64,000 nucleotides of DNA, from assembly GCF_000245795.1 (NCBI RefSeq), contig NZ_JH601133.1, forward strand, positions 122,093-186,092. The letters are read 5' to 3'. This DNA is from Facklamia languida CCUG 37842. Lineage in GTDB: Bacteria; Bacillota; Bacilli; Lactobacillales; Aerococcaceae. Position numbers and translations under genes: made by a program. The notes beneath the pieces are model-generated. The model was not told the DNA's origin and did not search any database. It worked only from the letters and a program-made list of their open reading frames with translations. This document shows, piece after piece, positions 54,078 through 62,939 of the stretch. The first letter of the stretch is position 1. Every line of letters starts with the position of its first letter.

Positions 54078-54860
54078 TTAAGTTTTTAAAAGCTTCACAT
54101 TTATACGGTATTTGTCTTTTCGAGTCATGCCTTCAATTCCTTCTAGACGAAAGCGACCATACTTCCTAAGAGAAACTAAGTCACTCATGGCTAATACAGT
54201 GTCCACTTTATCAATTGGCGTATAATTCACCTTGACTTGACCGGACTGAATCGCTTCTTTCGCCCGTTGACGTGATAAATTGTAGACCTTCGAGACGACA
54301 CTATCGACTCGTAGAGAGCCAGTAATAAGAGGTAAGTCCTCCCATTCTTCAACAGAATCAACTAACTCCTCAGGATTAATCTGCTTCACTTGGACGCCCA
54401 TTCGACCGATCTTGCTAAGATGGTTGATCAAGTATGTGGCCAGGTGTGTATCGACAATTATCTGCCAGGTCTGTCCATCCGTCATAATATCTCCCAATCG
54501 GTCTCTTTTGATGCCAGTCGCCATCACCGAACCCAAGATCTGCTGGTGAGTCAATTCCCCAAATTTATGCGGGTAGTGAATCTGCATATAGGCCAGGGAG
54601 AAATCTTCTAGTTGAACCTGGTAATAGAGAGGATAGATTAAGGCGCGTTGGCGCTCAGCGCTGGGATAGCCACCGGTAAGCTCGACTTGAAGGTCTTCAT
54701 ACCCGTTCACAATTTGCTTTACGATCAGTCCCTCCCTTGGTGTCAAGAAAGGGGTCAGAACGGGAGAGTACAGAGAAGAAGCTTGAGTCAGCCAATCAAA
54801 AACTTGATCGACAAAGCCACCTTCTTCCTTACGATAATGCTGGTAAATATCCGATCCCAT
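54078..54860 (-). CDS. ylmH: YlmH family S4-domain RNA-binding protein
   Basis: A 260-residue protein with an N-terminal YlmH-type domain and a C-terminal S4 domain (about 178-240; GSLRVDSVVSKVYNLSRQRAKEAIQSG) that binds structured RNA. In Bacilli YlmH acts in rescue of stalled ribosomes. ATG 54860 overlaps the yggT end (TAA-A-ATG); the frame upstream to 54884 is inside yggT. Usual neighbour of divIVA. Confidence 0.92.
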   Translation of the reverse strand: MGSDIYQHYRKEEGGFVDQVFDWLTQASSLYSPVLTPFLTPREGLIVKQIVNGYEDLQVELTGGYPSAERQRALIYPLYYQVQLEDFSLAYMQIHYPHKFGELTHQQILGSVMATGIKRDRLGDIMTDGQTWQIIVDTHLATYLINHLSKIGRMGVQVKQINPEELVDSVEEWEDLPLITGSLRVDSVVSKVYNLSRQRAKEAIQSGQVKVNYTPIDKVDTVLAMSDLVSLRKYGRFRLEGIEGMTRKDKYRINVKLLKT

Positions 54861-54861
54861 T

Positions 54862-55137
54862 TTATCGAGCCACCAGTTGAACAAGCAGCCAAATCACACC
54901 TCTTTGAATCAAATTCAAAACGAATAATGCAATGATCACATTAAATGATATGGGGCCCAGAGGGGGAATCACCCGGTCAAAAATATCTAAATAAGGCCTT
55001 GCCAGGCGATTAATCAATTGGCCAAATTTGGATTCACTCGCTCCAGGTAACCACGTTAATAAAGCATAAATGATTAGTATCCATTGATAAATCTGAAAGC
55101 CTCGTGCAATGATTGTGATTAAAACACTCAGTCTCAT
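54862..55137 (-). CDS. YggT/YlmG family membrane protein
   Basis: A 91-residue protein with two membrane helices (about 5-28 and 62-85) and the family motif NRLARPYLDIFDRVIPPLG. Widely present after ftsZ/sepF; role unclear, linked to division or osmotic stress. Here it follows ftsZ directly, with no sepF between them. Confidence 0.9.
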   Translation of the reverse strand: MRLSVLITIIARGFQIYQWILIIYALLTWLPGASESKFGQLINRLARPYLDIFDRVIPPLGPISFNVIIALFVLNLIQRGVIWLLVQLVAR

Positions 55138-55223
55138 AAGCTTGTTGATCGTTCCTTCCTTTTCATTGCAAAAGGGCGGGAAAAGACGTAAGCTGTTTAC
55201 TCTCTTCCCACTCCTAATGTTGA

Positions 55224-56540
55224 TTAATGGCGATTCCGTTTACGGAAGAATGGTGGCGTGTCTAATTCATCATTGACTTCAGTTTCATTCGAACGGACTA
55301 TCCGGTCTTGGTCAGGTCGTTCAAAACTGCGCTCTTTCTTTTCTTGCCCTTCTACTTCCGTTACATCGCGGGTAATTTGTTCTCTTTTAATATCCCAATC
55401 ACTAAATAAGTCTTGTTCAACTTCCTGGTTGCCTGGGTGTTGCATGGTCATGCCAGCATGGTTAGCTCCTACCTGTTCATGGCCCATAGCTGAACTTGGA
55501 TGACTTTCTTTTGGACGTGGCTTTGGTTGGGTAAAACTTGGGCGTTGTGGACGACTTTGTTGCTTATTGAGGGTATTACGTTCAGTATCAATCCCTGTTG
55601 CAATTACTGTCACGACCACTTCGTCGCCTAGACTTTCGTTAATAGAAGTACCGAAGATGATGTTTACATCGTCGCTTGAAGCAGAAGCGATAATCTCGCT
55701 CGCATCTTGAGCTTCAAATAAACTGAGATCAGGTCCACCAGTCACATTCAGCAAGATCTGTTCCGCTCCATCAATTGATACTTCAAGTAAAGGTGAAGAA
55801 ATTGCCTTCTTCGTTGCTTCTGCTGTTCGATTCTCTCCTGAAGCAGACCCAATTCCCATTAAGGCTGTTCCTTGATCCTTCATAACTGTCTTCACATCCG
55901 CAAAGTCTAAGTTAATGAAGCCAGGTGATACAATCAGGTCAGAGATCCCTTGGACCCCTTGACGTAAGACATTATCTGCTTCACTGAAGGCTTCCATCAT
56001 CGGCGTCTTACGGTCCACCACTTCAAGTAGACGGTTATTGGAAATCACAACTAAAGTATCCACTGCATCTTTTAAATTCTGTAGACCTTCTGCTGCATAC
56101 CTTCCCCGCTTAGGCCCTTCAAAGGTAAAGGGTCGCGTCACGACTCCAACAGTGAGTGCACCTAGGTCTTTAGCGATACGTGCAACAACTGGCGCTGCTC
56201 CAGTTCCCGTTCCGCCTCCCATACCTGCTGTTACAAAGACCAGGTCTGATCCTTCAAGGACTTGACGAATTTGTTCTTCAGATTCCTCCGCTGCTCGTAA
56301 TCCCACTTCTGGTAGTGAGCCTGCACCCAAACCTTTAGTAACTTTTGGGCCTAATTGAATTTTTGTATCAGCTTGGGACCCTTTTAAAGCTTGAGTATCT
56401 GTATTGGCTACGATAAAGTCAACACCTTTTACTTCTTCAGCGATCATCCGGTTAACAGCATTCCCACCAGCGCCTCCGACACCAATGACTTTAATAACGG
56501 CTCCTTCCGGATTGACACTTGAATCAAATGATAATTCCAT
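55224..56540 (-). CDS. ftsZ: Cell division GTPase FtsZ
   Basis: A 438-residue tubulin homologue that forms the Z ring. GTP-binding G-box [13 protein letters not shown] (about 105), T7 loop [13 protein letters not shown] (about 205) and a long flexible linker (about 320-425). The C-terminal peptide [14 protein letters not shown] is the docking site for FtsA, EzrA and, where present, SepF. Ribosome site AGGAGG. It follows ftsA by 44 bases. Confidence 0.98.
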   Translation of the reverse strand: MELSFDSSVNPEGAVIKVIGVGGAGGNAVNRMIAEEVKGVDFIVANTDTQALKGSQADTKIQLGPKVTKGLGAGSLPEVGLRAAEESEEQIRQVLEGSDLVFVTAGMGGGTGTGAAPVVARIAKDLGALTVGVVTRPFTFEGPKRGRYAAEGLQNLKDAVDTLVVISNNRLLEVVDRKTPMMEAFSEADNVLRQGVQGISDLIVSPGFINLDFADVKTVMKDQGTALMGIGSASGENRTAEATKKAISSPLLEVSIDGAEQILLNVTGGPDLSLFEAQDASEIIASASSDDVNIIFGTSINESLGDEVVVTVIATGIDTERNTLNKQQSRPQRPSFTQPKPRPKESHPSSAMGHEQVGANHAGMTMQHPGNQEVEQDLFSDWDIKREQITRDVTEVEGQEKKERSFERPDQDRIVRSNETEVNDELDTPPFFRKRNRH

Positions 56541-56584
56541 CTTTTTACTTCCTCCTATTATTTGAATCTCTTTGACTGTCTCAA

Positions 56585-58147
56585 CTAATCAAAAAAAGTC
56601 TGGAAGAAGGAACGAACTTTGTTCGTAAAGCCTCCTTCTTGTGGCTGATTAAAGTCAGGCGATGACTGAGCGACTTGTTGTGGGCTCTCTTCATAATAAC
56701 TTGCTTCTTCATAACCTGCTTCTGAATCGTAACGCAGGTATTCAGAGCTTCCACTGGTTGCGGGTTCATTTGCGAAAGCCTGTCCGTGTGGACGGTATTG
56801 GCTTTGTGAACGACTCAATGGTTCTTTAGGCCGACTATGCCCGGGAGAAGAAGACGCCTGGTCACGGGAGAACAAAGACGTGCGATTGTTCATTCGTGAA
56901 TCATAATTGGGCGTCCCTTCTTGGTAGGGTCGAGTGGATGGGCCAAAGCCGCTATCCATTGGCTGACTGCCTTGGCCAGCCCTTTGGGATCTAAAGGTCA
57001 GTTGGGCAATCCGATGGACTTCATCCAGTTCCGCTACATATTGCACCATTCCCATACTCGTCGTATAGATCGGATTTCGCATGCCCATTTGTTCAGGAAT
57101 ATAAAGACGAACTTGATTACCGAGATATTTTTGGGCAAGTTCAAGGACTCCTGGTAAAGAGGAAGCCCCACCTGTTAAAACAAAGCCTCCGGGTAAATCC
57201 AAGGCATCCACCATCGACAAATCATCCACAATGGTTTCAAAGATTTGAGACAACCGAGCTTCAATGATTTCAGATAAATACCGCTCGTCCACTCGAACTG
57301 GTTCTTTACGTCCAACCGTCTCAACTGGGAAATACTCTTCAGGAGATGTCTGACTCGAGAGCGCGTAACCATACTCGCGTTTAATTCGTTCTGCACTATC
57401 AAGGGAGGTGTTCAAGATGACCGAAATATCCTTGGTCACATAATCGCCACCTTCTTGATCAACAAAGGAATATTTTAATTGGTTATCGTAGAAGATGGAA
57501 GCACTCGTTTGACCGCCTCCCATGTCAATCACAACCGTACCAAACTCACATTCATCTTGGCTGAGCGCCACAGAAGCGATCGCTTGGGGTTGGATGACAA
57601 ATTCAGAAATTTGAAGACCCGCCTTCTCAACACAACGTCGAATATTATGGATGATGGTGCGTGGCCCGGTAAAGAGCTTGGCATAGAGTTCGAGGCGAAC
57701 ACCAATCATTCCGCGCGGATCTCGAATACCATTAAAACCATCGACAATAAATTCTTGAGGTAGGATGGCAATGACCTCACGCTCAGGTGGAACAGACCGG
57801 ACCTTGGCAGCTGAGATCACATTATCAACATCACGGGCTGTGATTTCGCGATTCTCACTCGCGACAGCGATCATGCCATGACAATCATCGATAGCCAGCT
57901 TATTACTTGGCACACCCACGACGACTTCATTAATCTTAACATTTGCCTTTTGCTCGGCCCGTTCAATGGCTTTCTGAATGGAGAAGACTGTCTCATCGAT
58001 ATCTACAATAACTCCTCGACTAAGACCCCGTGACTTCTCATTGCCTACACCGATAATATTCACTTGTCCATTGATATATTCAGCCACAACCACCTTAATC
58101 GAAGTGGTCCCGATATCAAGGCTGACTACAATCTCTTGATTTCTCAT
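56585..58147 (-). CDS. ftsA: Cell division protein FtsA
   Basis: A 520-residue actin-fold membrane tether of FtsZ. ATP-site motifs: [10 protein letters not shown] (about 9), [11 protein letters not shown] (about 205), [11 protein letters not shown] (about 335). The 1C domain (about 85-160) is present. The tail beyond residue 390 is a long Ser/Gln/Pro-rich linker of about 110 residues, longer than usual, ending in an amphipathic membrane-binding helix ([11 protein letters not shown]). Confidence 0.96.
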   Translation of the reverse strand: MRNQEIVVSLDIGTTSIKVVVAEYINGQVNIIGVGNEKSRGLSRGVIVDIDETVFSIQKAIERAEQKANVKINEVVVGVPSNKLAIDDCHGMIAVASENREITARDVDNVISAAKVRSVPPEREVIAILPQEFIVDGFNGIRDPRGMIGVRLELYAKLFTGPRTIIHNIRRCVEKAGLQISEFVIQPQAIASVALSQDECEFGTVVIDMGGGQTSASIFYDNQLKYSFVDQEGGDYVTKDISVILNTSLDSAERIKREYGYALSSQTSPEEYFPVETVGRKEPVRVDERYLSEIIEARLSQIFETIVDDLSMVDALDLPGGFVLTGGASSLPGVLELAQKYLGNQVRLYIPEQMGMRNPIYTTSMGMVQYVAELDEVHRIAQLTFRSQRAGQGSQPMDSGFGPSTRPYQEGTPNYDSRMNNRTSLFSRDQASSSPGHSRPKEPLSRSQSQYRPHGQAFANEPATSGSSEYLRYDSEAGYEEASYYEESPQQVAQSSPDFNQPQEGGFTNKVRSFFQTFFD

Positions 58148-58271
58148 TTTGGCGGATGAACTCCCTTCGTAGCCCAGACAAAAGCCAGGCGATTAACTTA
58201 ATACTAGCATAAAGAAAAGACCTTTGAAATATATTCTAAAAGGATGTTATCAATTCGTAACCTAACTTATC

Positions 58272-59441
58272 TTAATTATTATGAAGTTTGACTGAATTAG
58301 TAACACTCTGATAAGGGGTAAAATAAGCCCCAACTTCCAAATCAATAATTCCTTGTCTTCCTTCCAATTGTTCAAGAATTTGGGGATAGTAGTTTACTTT
58401 TTGGGCAAAGGTCGTGATGACAGCCTGAATCTCATTCCCATCTTTCATTTTAACTTGAATATGCCCCTCTTTATTCGCTTCATCAACGGAGGCAATAGAG
58501 ACCATCTGGGCCACGACCTCTGAATCAATCTGAGACAGACTGGACCCCAAATTCTTCCGTTCGTCGGCTGGAAAAACTCCCATAAGAAGAGGGAGTTGAT
58601 CATAGGCCTCTTGAGTGATCATACTATCATTCAGATCATTCTCAATCAATTGGCCACTGCTTAAGAGCAAATTCAGGCGGTTGTCCTCTTGGACTTTAGC
58701 AACAACTTGGTATTCCTTAACATAGAAATCGAGTGACCACCAGTTTCTCCGCTGCAAATCGACGGATTCCACAAGCGGATAAGTCTTCTCCAAATAGGTC
58801 TCAATCGTTTGCTGGTGCTTCATAACGCTTTTAACTGGGGCTAAGGGATTAATCCTCAAATCCTCCAACAAAGTCTCGGAATCCATTACCTGGACACCAT
58901 AGACGTGAACCTGATTGACCTTATTAAAAGGCATCAGCATCCAACCTGAAACCACCATTACTGCAAAAATCAACAAATAAAGGACCAACAATTTGACCTT
59001 CCCCTTGGGTAATCCCGAAGTGAAAGACTTAGACTGATGGCTTGACCAAAGTCGAACTTGCTGACTCAAGCGGTTTGCTGACAGCCTTCCACTTGACTGA
59101 TTTAGATACGATTGCTGACGTTGATAGTCATTGGCATAATCCATCCGATAATTTGCCGACCGCGCTGGGTGCCGGCTACGATCAAATTGAGCAGCCGGAT
59201 TCCGCAAAGCAACCGACTGCGTCCCCTTAGACTGATAGTCTGCTAAATGATAAATATTTTGTGAATAATCAGGAGCTGGGTATTGGTCGTATTCAGATGG
59301 CAAAATGGGCTGTCCTTGATCATCTAGGCGATAATTCCCCATTGGAGCCGTTAAAGGCTGTTGCTGCCGTTGCTGGATGGTTGAACGATGTGACTGGTAA
59401 GTCTGATTAAATTGATCACGATCTAACCGATAATTTGGCAT
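58272..59441 (-). CDS. ftsQ: Cell division protein FtsQ/DivIB
   Basis: A 389-residue bitopic protein: cytoplasmic N-terminal part of about 155 residues, one membrane helix (about 153-172; LLVLYLLIFAVMVVSGWML), then POTRA (MPFNKVNQVHVYGVQ...) and beta domains outside. It joins FtsL and FtsB/DivIC in septal wall synthesis. The cytoplasmic part is unusually long, Gln/Tyr-rich, and has three copies of an NYRLD/NYRMD motif (about residues 3, 37 and 98). ATG 59441 fits AAGGAGGGG better than 59447. Confidence 0.9.
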   Translation of the reverse strand: MPNYRLDRDQFNQTYQSHRSTIQQRQQQPLTAPMGNYRLDDQGQPILPSEYDQYPAPDYSQNIYHLADYQSKGTQSVALRNPAAQFDRSRHPARSANYRMDYANDYQRQQSYLNQSSGRLSANRLSQQVRLWSSHQSKSFTSGLPKGKVKLLVLYLLIFAVMVVSGWMLMPFNKVNQVHVYGVQVMDSETLLEDLRINPLAPVKSVMKHQQTIETYLEKTYPLVESVDLQRRNWWSLDFYVKEYQVVAKVQEDNRLNLLLSSGQLIENDLNDSMITQEAYDQLPLLMGVFPADERKNLGSSLSQIDSEVVAQMVSIASVDEANKEGHIQVKMKDGNEIQAVITTFAQKVNYYPQILEQLEGRQGIIDLEVGAYFTPYQSVTNSVKLHNN

Positions 59442-59469
59442 TCCCATCCCCTCCTTTTTATCCGGTATC

Positions 59470-60597
59470 CTATGTAGTTGGTGCTATTAAATTTTGCATC
59501 ATGCGAATTAAATGGTCACAAGCATCGACTCTTCCCATGGCACGTGCTTTTTTGCTCATCTCTTCTAGTTGGTCTGGATCTTTCATTAAGTGGTCGGTCA
59601 CTTGGTAGAGCCGGTCAGCCGTAAGGTCTTCTTCCTTAATCATCATGGCCGCTTCTTGGTTAACAAGCGCCTGAGCATTATGTTCCTGGTGGTTATTGGT
59701 CACATAAGGGCTCGGAATTAAGATACTAGCTAGCCCCAAAGCTGTTAACTCTGCTAAAGTCGTCGCTCCAGCCCGGCAAACAACCAGCTGAATCGCTTGA
59801 AAGACACTCGGCATATTCGCGATATACGGACAAATGCGAACGTTTGGGCTGGCATTAATTTCAGCGACTTGGTCGGGATCTAAAGCATCGTAGTGACTTT
59901 GACCAGTTGCAATGATGACTTGATAATCCGCCTGCTGCCATAAATCGAGTGCTGCCAAACTGGCTGCGTTAATGGCAGGAGCGCCTCGCGATCCACCAAA
60001 AACCAGGACGGTTGGAAGGCTATCCTGGAGGTCAAATTGTTGGCTTAGGATATCCTTTTGTGAGGAAGTTGACATCACTTCTTGTCCCCTGGGATTTCCT
60101 ACCAGCGCAAGCTTATCAGCATACTTGGAAAAGTCAGTCTGCACATCCTCAAAACATGTCGCAATTTGATCAACAAAGCGAGCGAGAAACTTATTTGTGA
60201 TCCCAGCCACAGAATTCTGTTCATGAATGATGGTCGGGATCTTGAGCTGCGCAGCTCCTAAAAGCACAGGCCCACATACAAAGCCCCCTGTTCCTAGAAC
60301 CAAGTCGGGCTTAAAGTCTTTGAGAATTTTCTTGGCCTTATGAGTGGCAGTAAGCATTTTGAAAGCAACTTGCAGATTCTTAGGACTCAAAGATCGACGC
60401 AGCCCTTCAATATCAATTGTTTCAAAGGGTATTCCTTCCTGGGGCACAATCTTGGACTCCAGTCCTCTCTCCGTTCCAATATATAAAACTTGGGCCTTGG
60501 GATATTGCTGAATGAACCGACGATACAAGGCAAGTGCTGGATAGATATGTCCGCCTGTTCCGCCCCCTGTTAACACAATTCGTTGGATCTCTGTCAT
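59470..60597 (-). CDS. murG: UDP-GlcNAc:lipid I transferase MurG
   Basis: A 375-residue GT28 glycosyltransferase that makes lipid II. N-terminal loop TGGGTGGHIYPAL (about 9), LGTGGFVCGP (about 98), HEQNSVAGITNKFL (about 122) and GGSRGAPAIN (about 195) match MurG. ATG 60597 with AAAGGAG 7 bases upstream is the true start; the frame upstream is inside murD. It starts 1 base after the murD stop. Confidence 0.96.
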   Translation of the reverse strand: MTEIQRIVLTGGGTGGHIYPALALYRRFIQQYPKAQVLYIGTERGLESKIVPQEGIPFETIDIEGLRRSLSPKNLQVAFKMLTATHKAKKILKDFKPDLVLGTGGFVCGPVLLGAAQLKIPTIIHEQNSVAGITNKFLARFVDQIATCFEDVQTDFSKYADKLALVGNPRGQEVMSTSSQKDILSQQFDLQDSLPTVLVFGGSRGAPAINAASLAALDLWQQADYQVIIATGQSHYDALDPDQVAEINASPNVRICPYIANMPSVFQAIQLVVCRAGATTLAELTALGLASILIPSPYVTNNHQEHNAQALVNQEAAMMIKEEDLTADRLYQVTDHLMKDPDQLEEMSKKARAMGRVDACDHLIRMMQNLIAPTT

Positions 60598-60598
60598 G

Positions 60599-61963
60599 CT
60601 AGTCTCCTTTTTGATCATAATAGTGGTTGACAACCTGCATAAAGGCTTCGCCTCGTTCTTCATAATTTTTGAATTGGTCCCAAGAAGCGCAGGCCGGCGA
60701 GAAGAGGACGACTTGCCCGTCTTTGGCTGATTTGATCGCAGCGAGTGTCGCGTCCTCCAAATGGTCGAAGACTTGTACCTTATCAATCTTTGCATTCTTG
60801 AAGTCTTTTGCCATCTTGTGAGCCGATTGTCCATATAAAAAAGCAGCCTTCACTGAATTGACTCCTTGGATTAAATCGCTAAAATCGTTTCCCCGATCCA
60901 AACCACCACCGATATAAAGGATCTCTTGTTTAAAGCTATTTAGGGCTGTTAAGCTGGCAGTGGTGTTCGTCGCCTTGGAATCGTTGTAGTAAGTCACTCC
61001 TTGCCATTCCCCCACCCACTGAATGCGATGAGGCATGCCCTGGTAGCCACTTACAATGGCTTCAATCTTATTATTATCGATTCCCTCGATTTTAGCAACT
61101 GCGATCGCAGCCAGAACATTTTCGAGATTATGGTTACCTGGAAGGCGAATTGCAGCCCGGTCCATCACCTTCTCGCCAGCAAAATAGAGGGCATTTCCTT
61201 GTAAGTAGGCACCAGAAGTTTGTGGTTGAAGACGGGAAAATGGCACCTTCTTAGCATCAACCCCTTTGAATAAGTCCACCATTTCTTCTTGGTCTGCATT
61301 ATAAATTAAATAGTCTTGAGGCGTGAGGTTACGCGCCAGATTCATCTTCGCTGCAATATAGGCCTGGCGATTGCCATGATAATCCAAATGAGCTGAATAA
61401 AAATTAGTGAAAACTGCGATTTTCGGTCTAAATTTCTGGATTCCCATCAATTGAAAGCTGGACAGCTCCATTACGACCCGGTCCTCGGCCAACGCCTTTT
61501 GGCAGACTTCCAAGGCAGGAACCCCAATATTGCCTGCAATATAAGCCGACCCCTCACTCGATTGGTCTAATAGCAGCTGGATCAACTGGGTGGTGGTCGT
61601 CTTACCATTCGAGCCCGTAATCCCAATAATCGGTGCCTTACATTCAAGATAGGCTAGTTCAACATCGGTTAGAATGGGAGTTTGCCGTTCTTGTGCTTCT
61701 CTCAATAGGTCTAATGTATAAGGGATGATGGGACTTTTGACAATCAAATCCACTCCCGTAAGAGCACTCATCGGATGCCCGCCTTCAATTACTTTCACAC
61801 CTTGTTTGATAAGCAAAGAAACCGACGGGTCAGCTGTGACTACCCCTCGGTCATTTAAAATAACATTTGCTTCTTTGGCTAACAGATAATTGACAACACT
61901 TTTTCCACTGATGCCATAGCCCATCACTAAGACTGTTTGTCCTTTATAATTCATTCGATTCAT
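60599..61963 (-). CDS. murD: UDP-MurNAc-L-Ala:D-Glu ligase MurD
   Basis: A 454-residue Mur ligase that adds D-glutamate. ATP loop GITGSNGKTTTTQLI (about 119), family residues NFYSAHLDYHG (about 187) and the substrate-binding N-terminal loop VMGYGISGKS (about 13). Lies between mraY and murG in the division cluster. The ribosome site is weak; ATG 61954 three codons inside is an alternative. Confidence 0.96.
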   Translation of the reverse strand: MNRMNYKGQTVLVMGYGISGKSVVNYLLAKEANVILNDRGVVTADPSVSLLIKQGVKVIEGGHPMSALTGVDLIVKSPIIPYTLDLLREAQERQTPILTDVELAYLECKAPIIGITGSNGKTTTTQLIQLLLDQSSEGSAYIAGNIGVPALEVCQKALAEDRVVMELSSFQLMGIQKFRPKIAVFTNFYSAHLDYHGNRQAYIAAKMNLARNLTPQDYLIYNADQEEMVDLFKGVDAKKVPFSRLQPQTSGAYLQGNALYFAGEKVMDRAAIRLPGNHNLENVLAAIAVAKIEGIDNNKIEAIVSGYQGMPHRIQWVGEWQGVTYYNDSKATNTTASLTALNSFKQEILYIGGGLDRGNDFSDLIQGVNSVKAAFLYGQSAHKMAKDFKNAKIDKVQVFDHLEDATLAAIKSAKDGQVVLFSPACASWDQFKNYEERGEAFMQVVNHYYDQKGD

Positions 61964-61991
61964 CCATTTCTAAAGGTTTTCTCTAAGTCTA

Positions 61992-62939
61992 TTATAAAAC
62001 GAAGTAAATCACACTCGCAAGTAGGCCGACTAACCAGAAGACCGCGACGACTTTTTCCTCCGACCATCCACCTAATTCAAAGTGATGGTGAATGGGACTC
62101 ATCCGGAAAATCCGCTTACCCGTCAATTTAAAGGAAAAAACTTGTAAGATCACAGAAAGCGTCTCAATAACAAATACTAACCCGATAATCAAGAGGGACC
62201 AAGGATGGTTTAGGAGTAAGGAGATTACAGCCAAACCCGCTCCTAGAGCCAAGGAGCCGACATCGCCCATAAAGATTTGAGCCGGCTTACGATTGTAGTA
62301 GAGAAATCCTAATAAGGCGCCGACAGTCGTTAAACAGGCTAAGGCTATCCCCATCTGTTCCGCTTGGATCGCTAGGTAGAAGTAGCTTGAGTAAGCAATA
62401 ATATTCAAGCCTGTCGCTAAACCATCTAAGCCATCGGTTAAATTCACTGCATTCGAAAAACCAGTAATCCAAATAAAAGCATAGGCAATCAATACCCAAA
62501 CATTCGTCCATTGCCATTTAAAGAAAGGAATCACGAGCTCCTGTCCTTGCCAATAAGCAAGCCCTATGACAAGTCCAGAGAAGAGAAGTTGCAGGACAAA
62601 TTTTTGTTTAGCCGTTAACCCTTCATTCTTACGATGAAAGACCGCAATAAAATCATCGATAAAGCCAATTCCGCCAAAGAGCAAGAAAGTTAAGGCGATC
62701 GTCCAAAGTTCGCCTTTAATGGCAGGTTGTAGGAAAGACATTCCCACTAATATTAAAATAGCAACTGAAATAAAAACGGTCCCCCCCATGGTGGGTGTTC
62801 CTGTTTTGACTTGGTGCCAGGTCGGCCCTTCTTCTCGAGTTGTTTGACCAATCTTGCGACGCTGAAAAACGCCAATAAACAATGGGACCAATAAGAAGGT
62901 CAAGATAGCAGAAGCTACCAAGCTAAGTACTAGATCCAT
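61992..62939 (-). CDS. mraY: Phospho-MurNAc-pentapeptide transferase MraY
   Basis: A 315-residue, ten-helix membrane enzyme that makes lipid I. Catalytic Asp pair in GFIDDFIAV (about 94), NAVNLTDGLDGLA (about 165), GDVGSLALG (about 225) and the C-terminal HHH box in MSPIHHHFELGG (about 280). Its ATG abuts the murE stop, so translation is coupled. Confidence 0.97.
   Translation of the reverse strand: MDLVLSLVASAILTFLLVPLFIGVFQRRKIGQTTREEGPTWHQVKTGTPTMGGTVFISVAILILVGMSFLQPAIKGELWTIALTFLLFGGIGFIDDFIAVFHRKNEGLTAKQKFVLQLLFSGLVIGLAYWQGQELVIPFFKWQWTNVWVLIAYAFIWITGFSNAVNLTDGLDGLATGLNIIAYSSYFYLAIQAEQMGIALACLTTVGALLGFLYYNRKPAQIFMGDVGSLALGAGLAVISLLLNHPWSLLIIGLVFVIETLSVILQVFSFKLTGKRIFRMSPIHHHFELGGWSEEKVVAVFWLVGLLASVIYFVL

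Noticed and set aside
60599-60834. N-terminal extension of MurG
   Set aside because: The upstream frame lies within murD; ATG 60597 has a good ribosome site and starts the conserved GGTGGH region.
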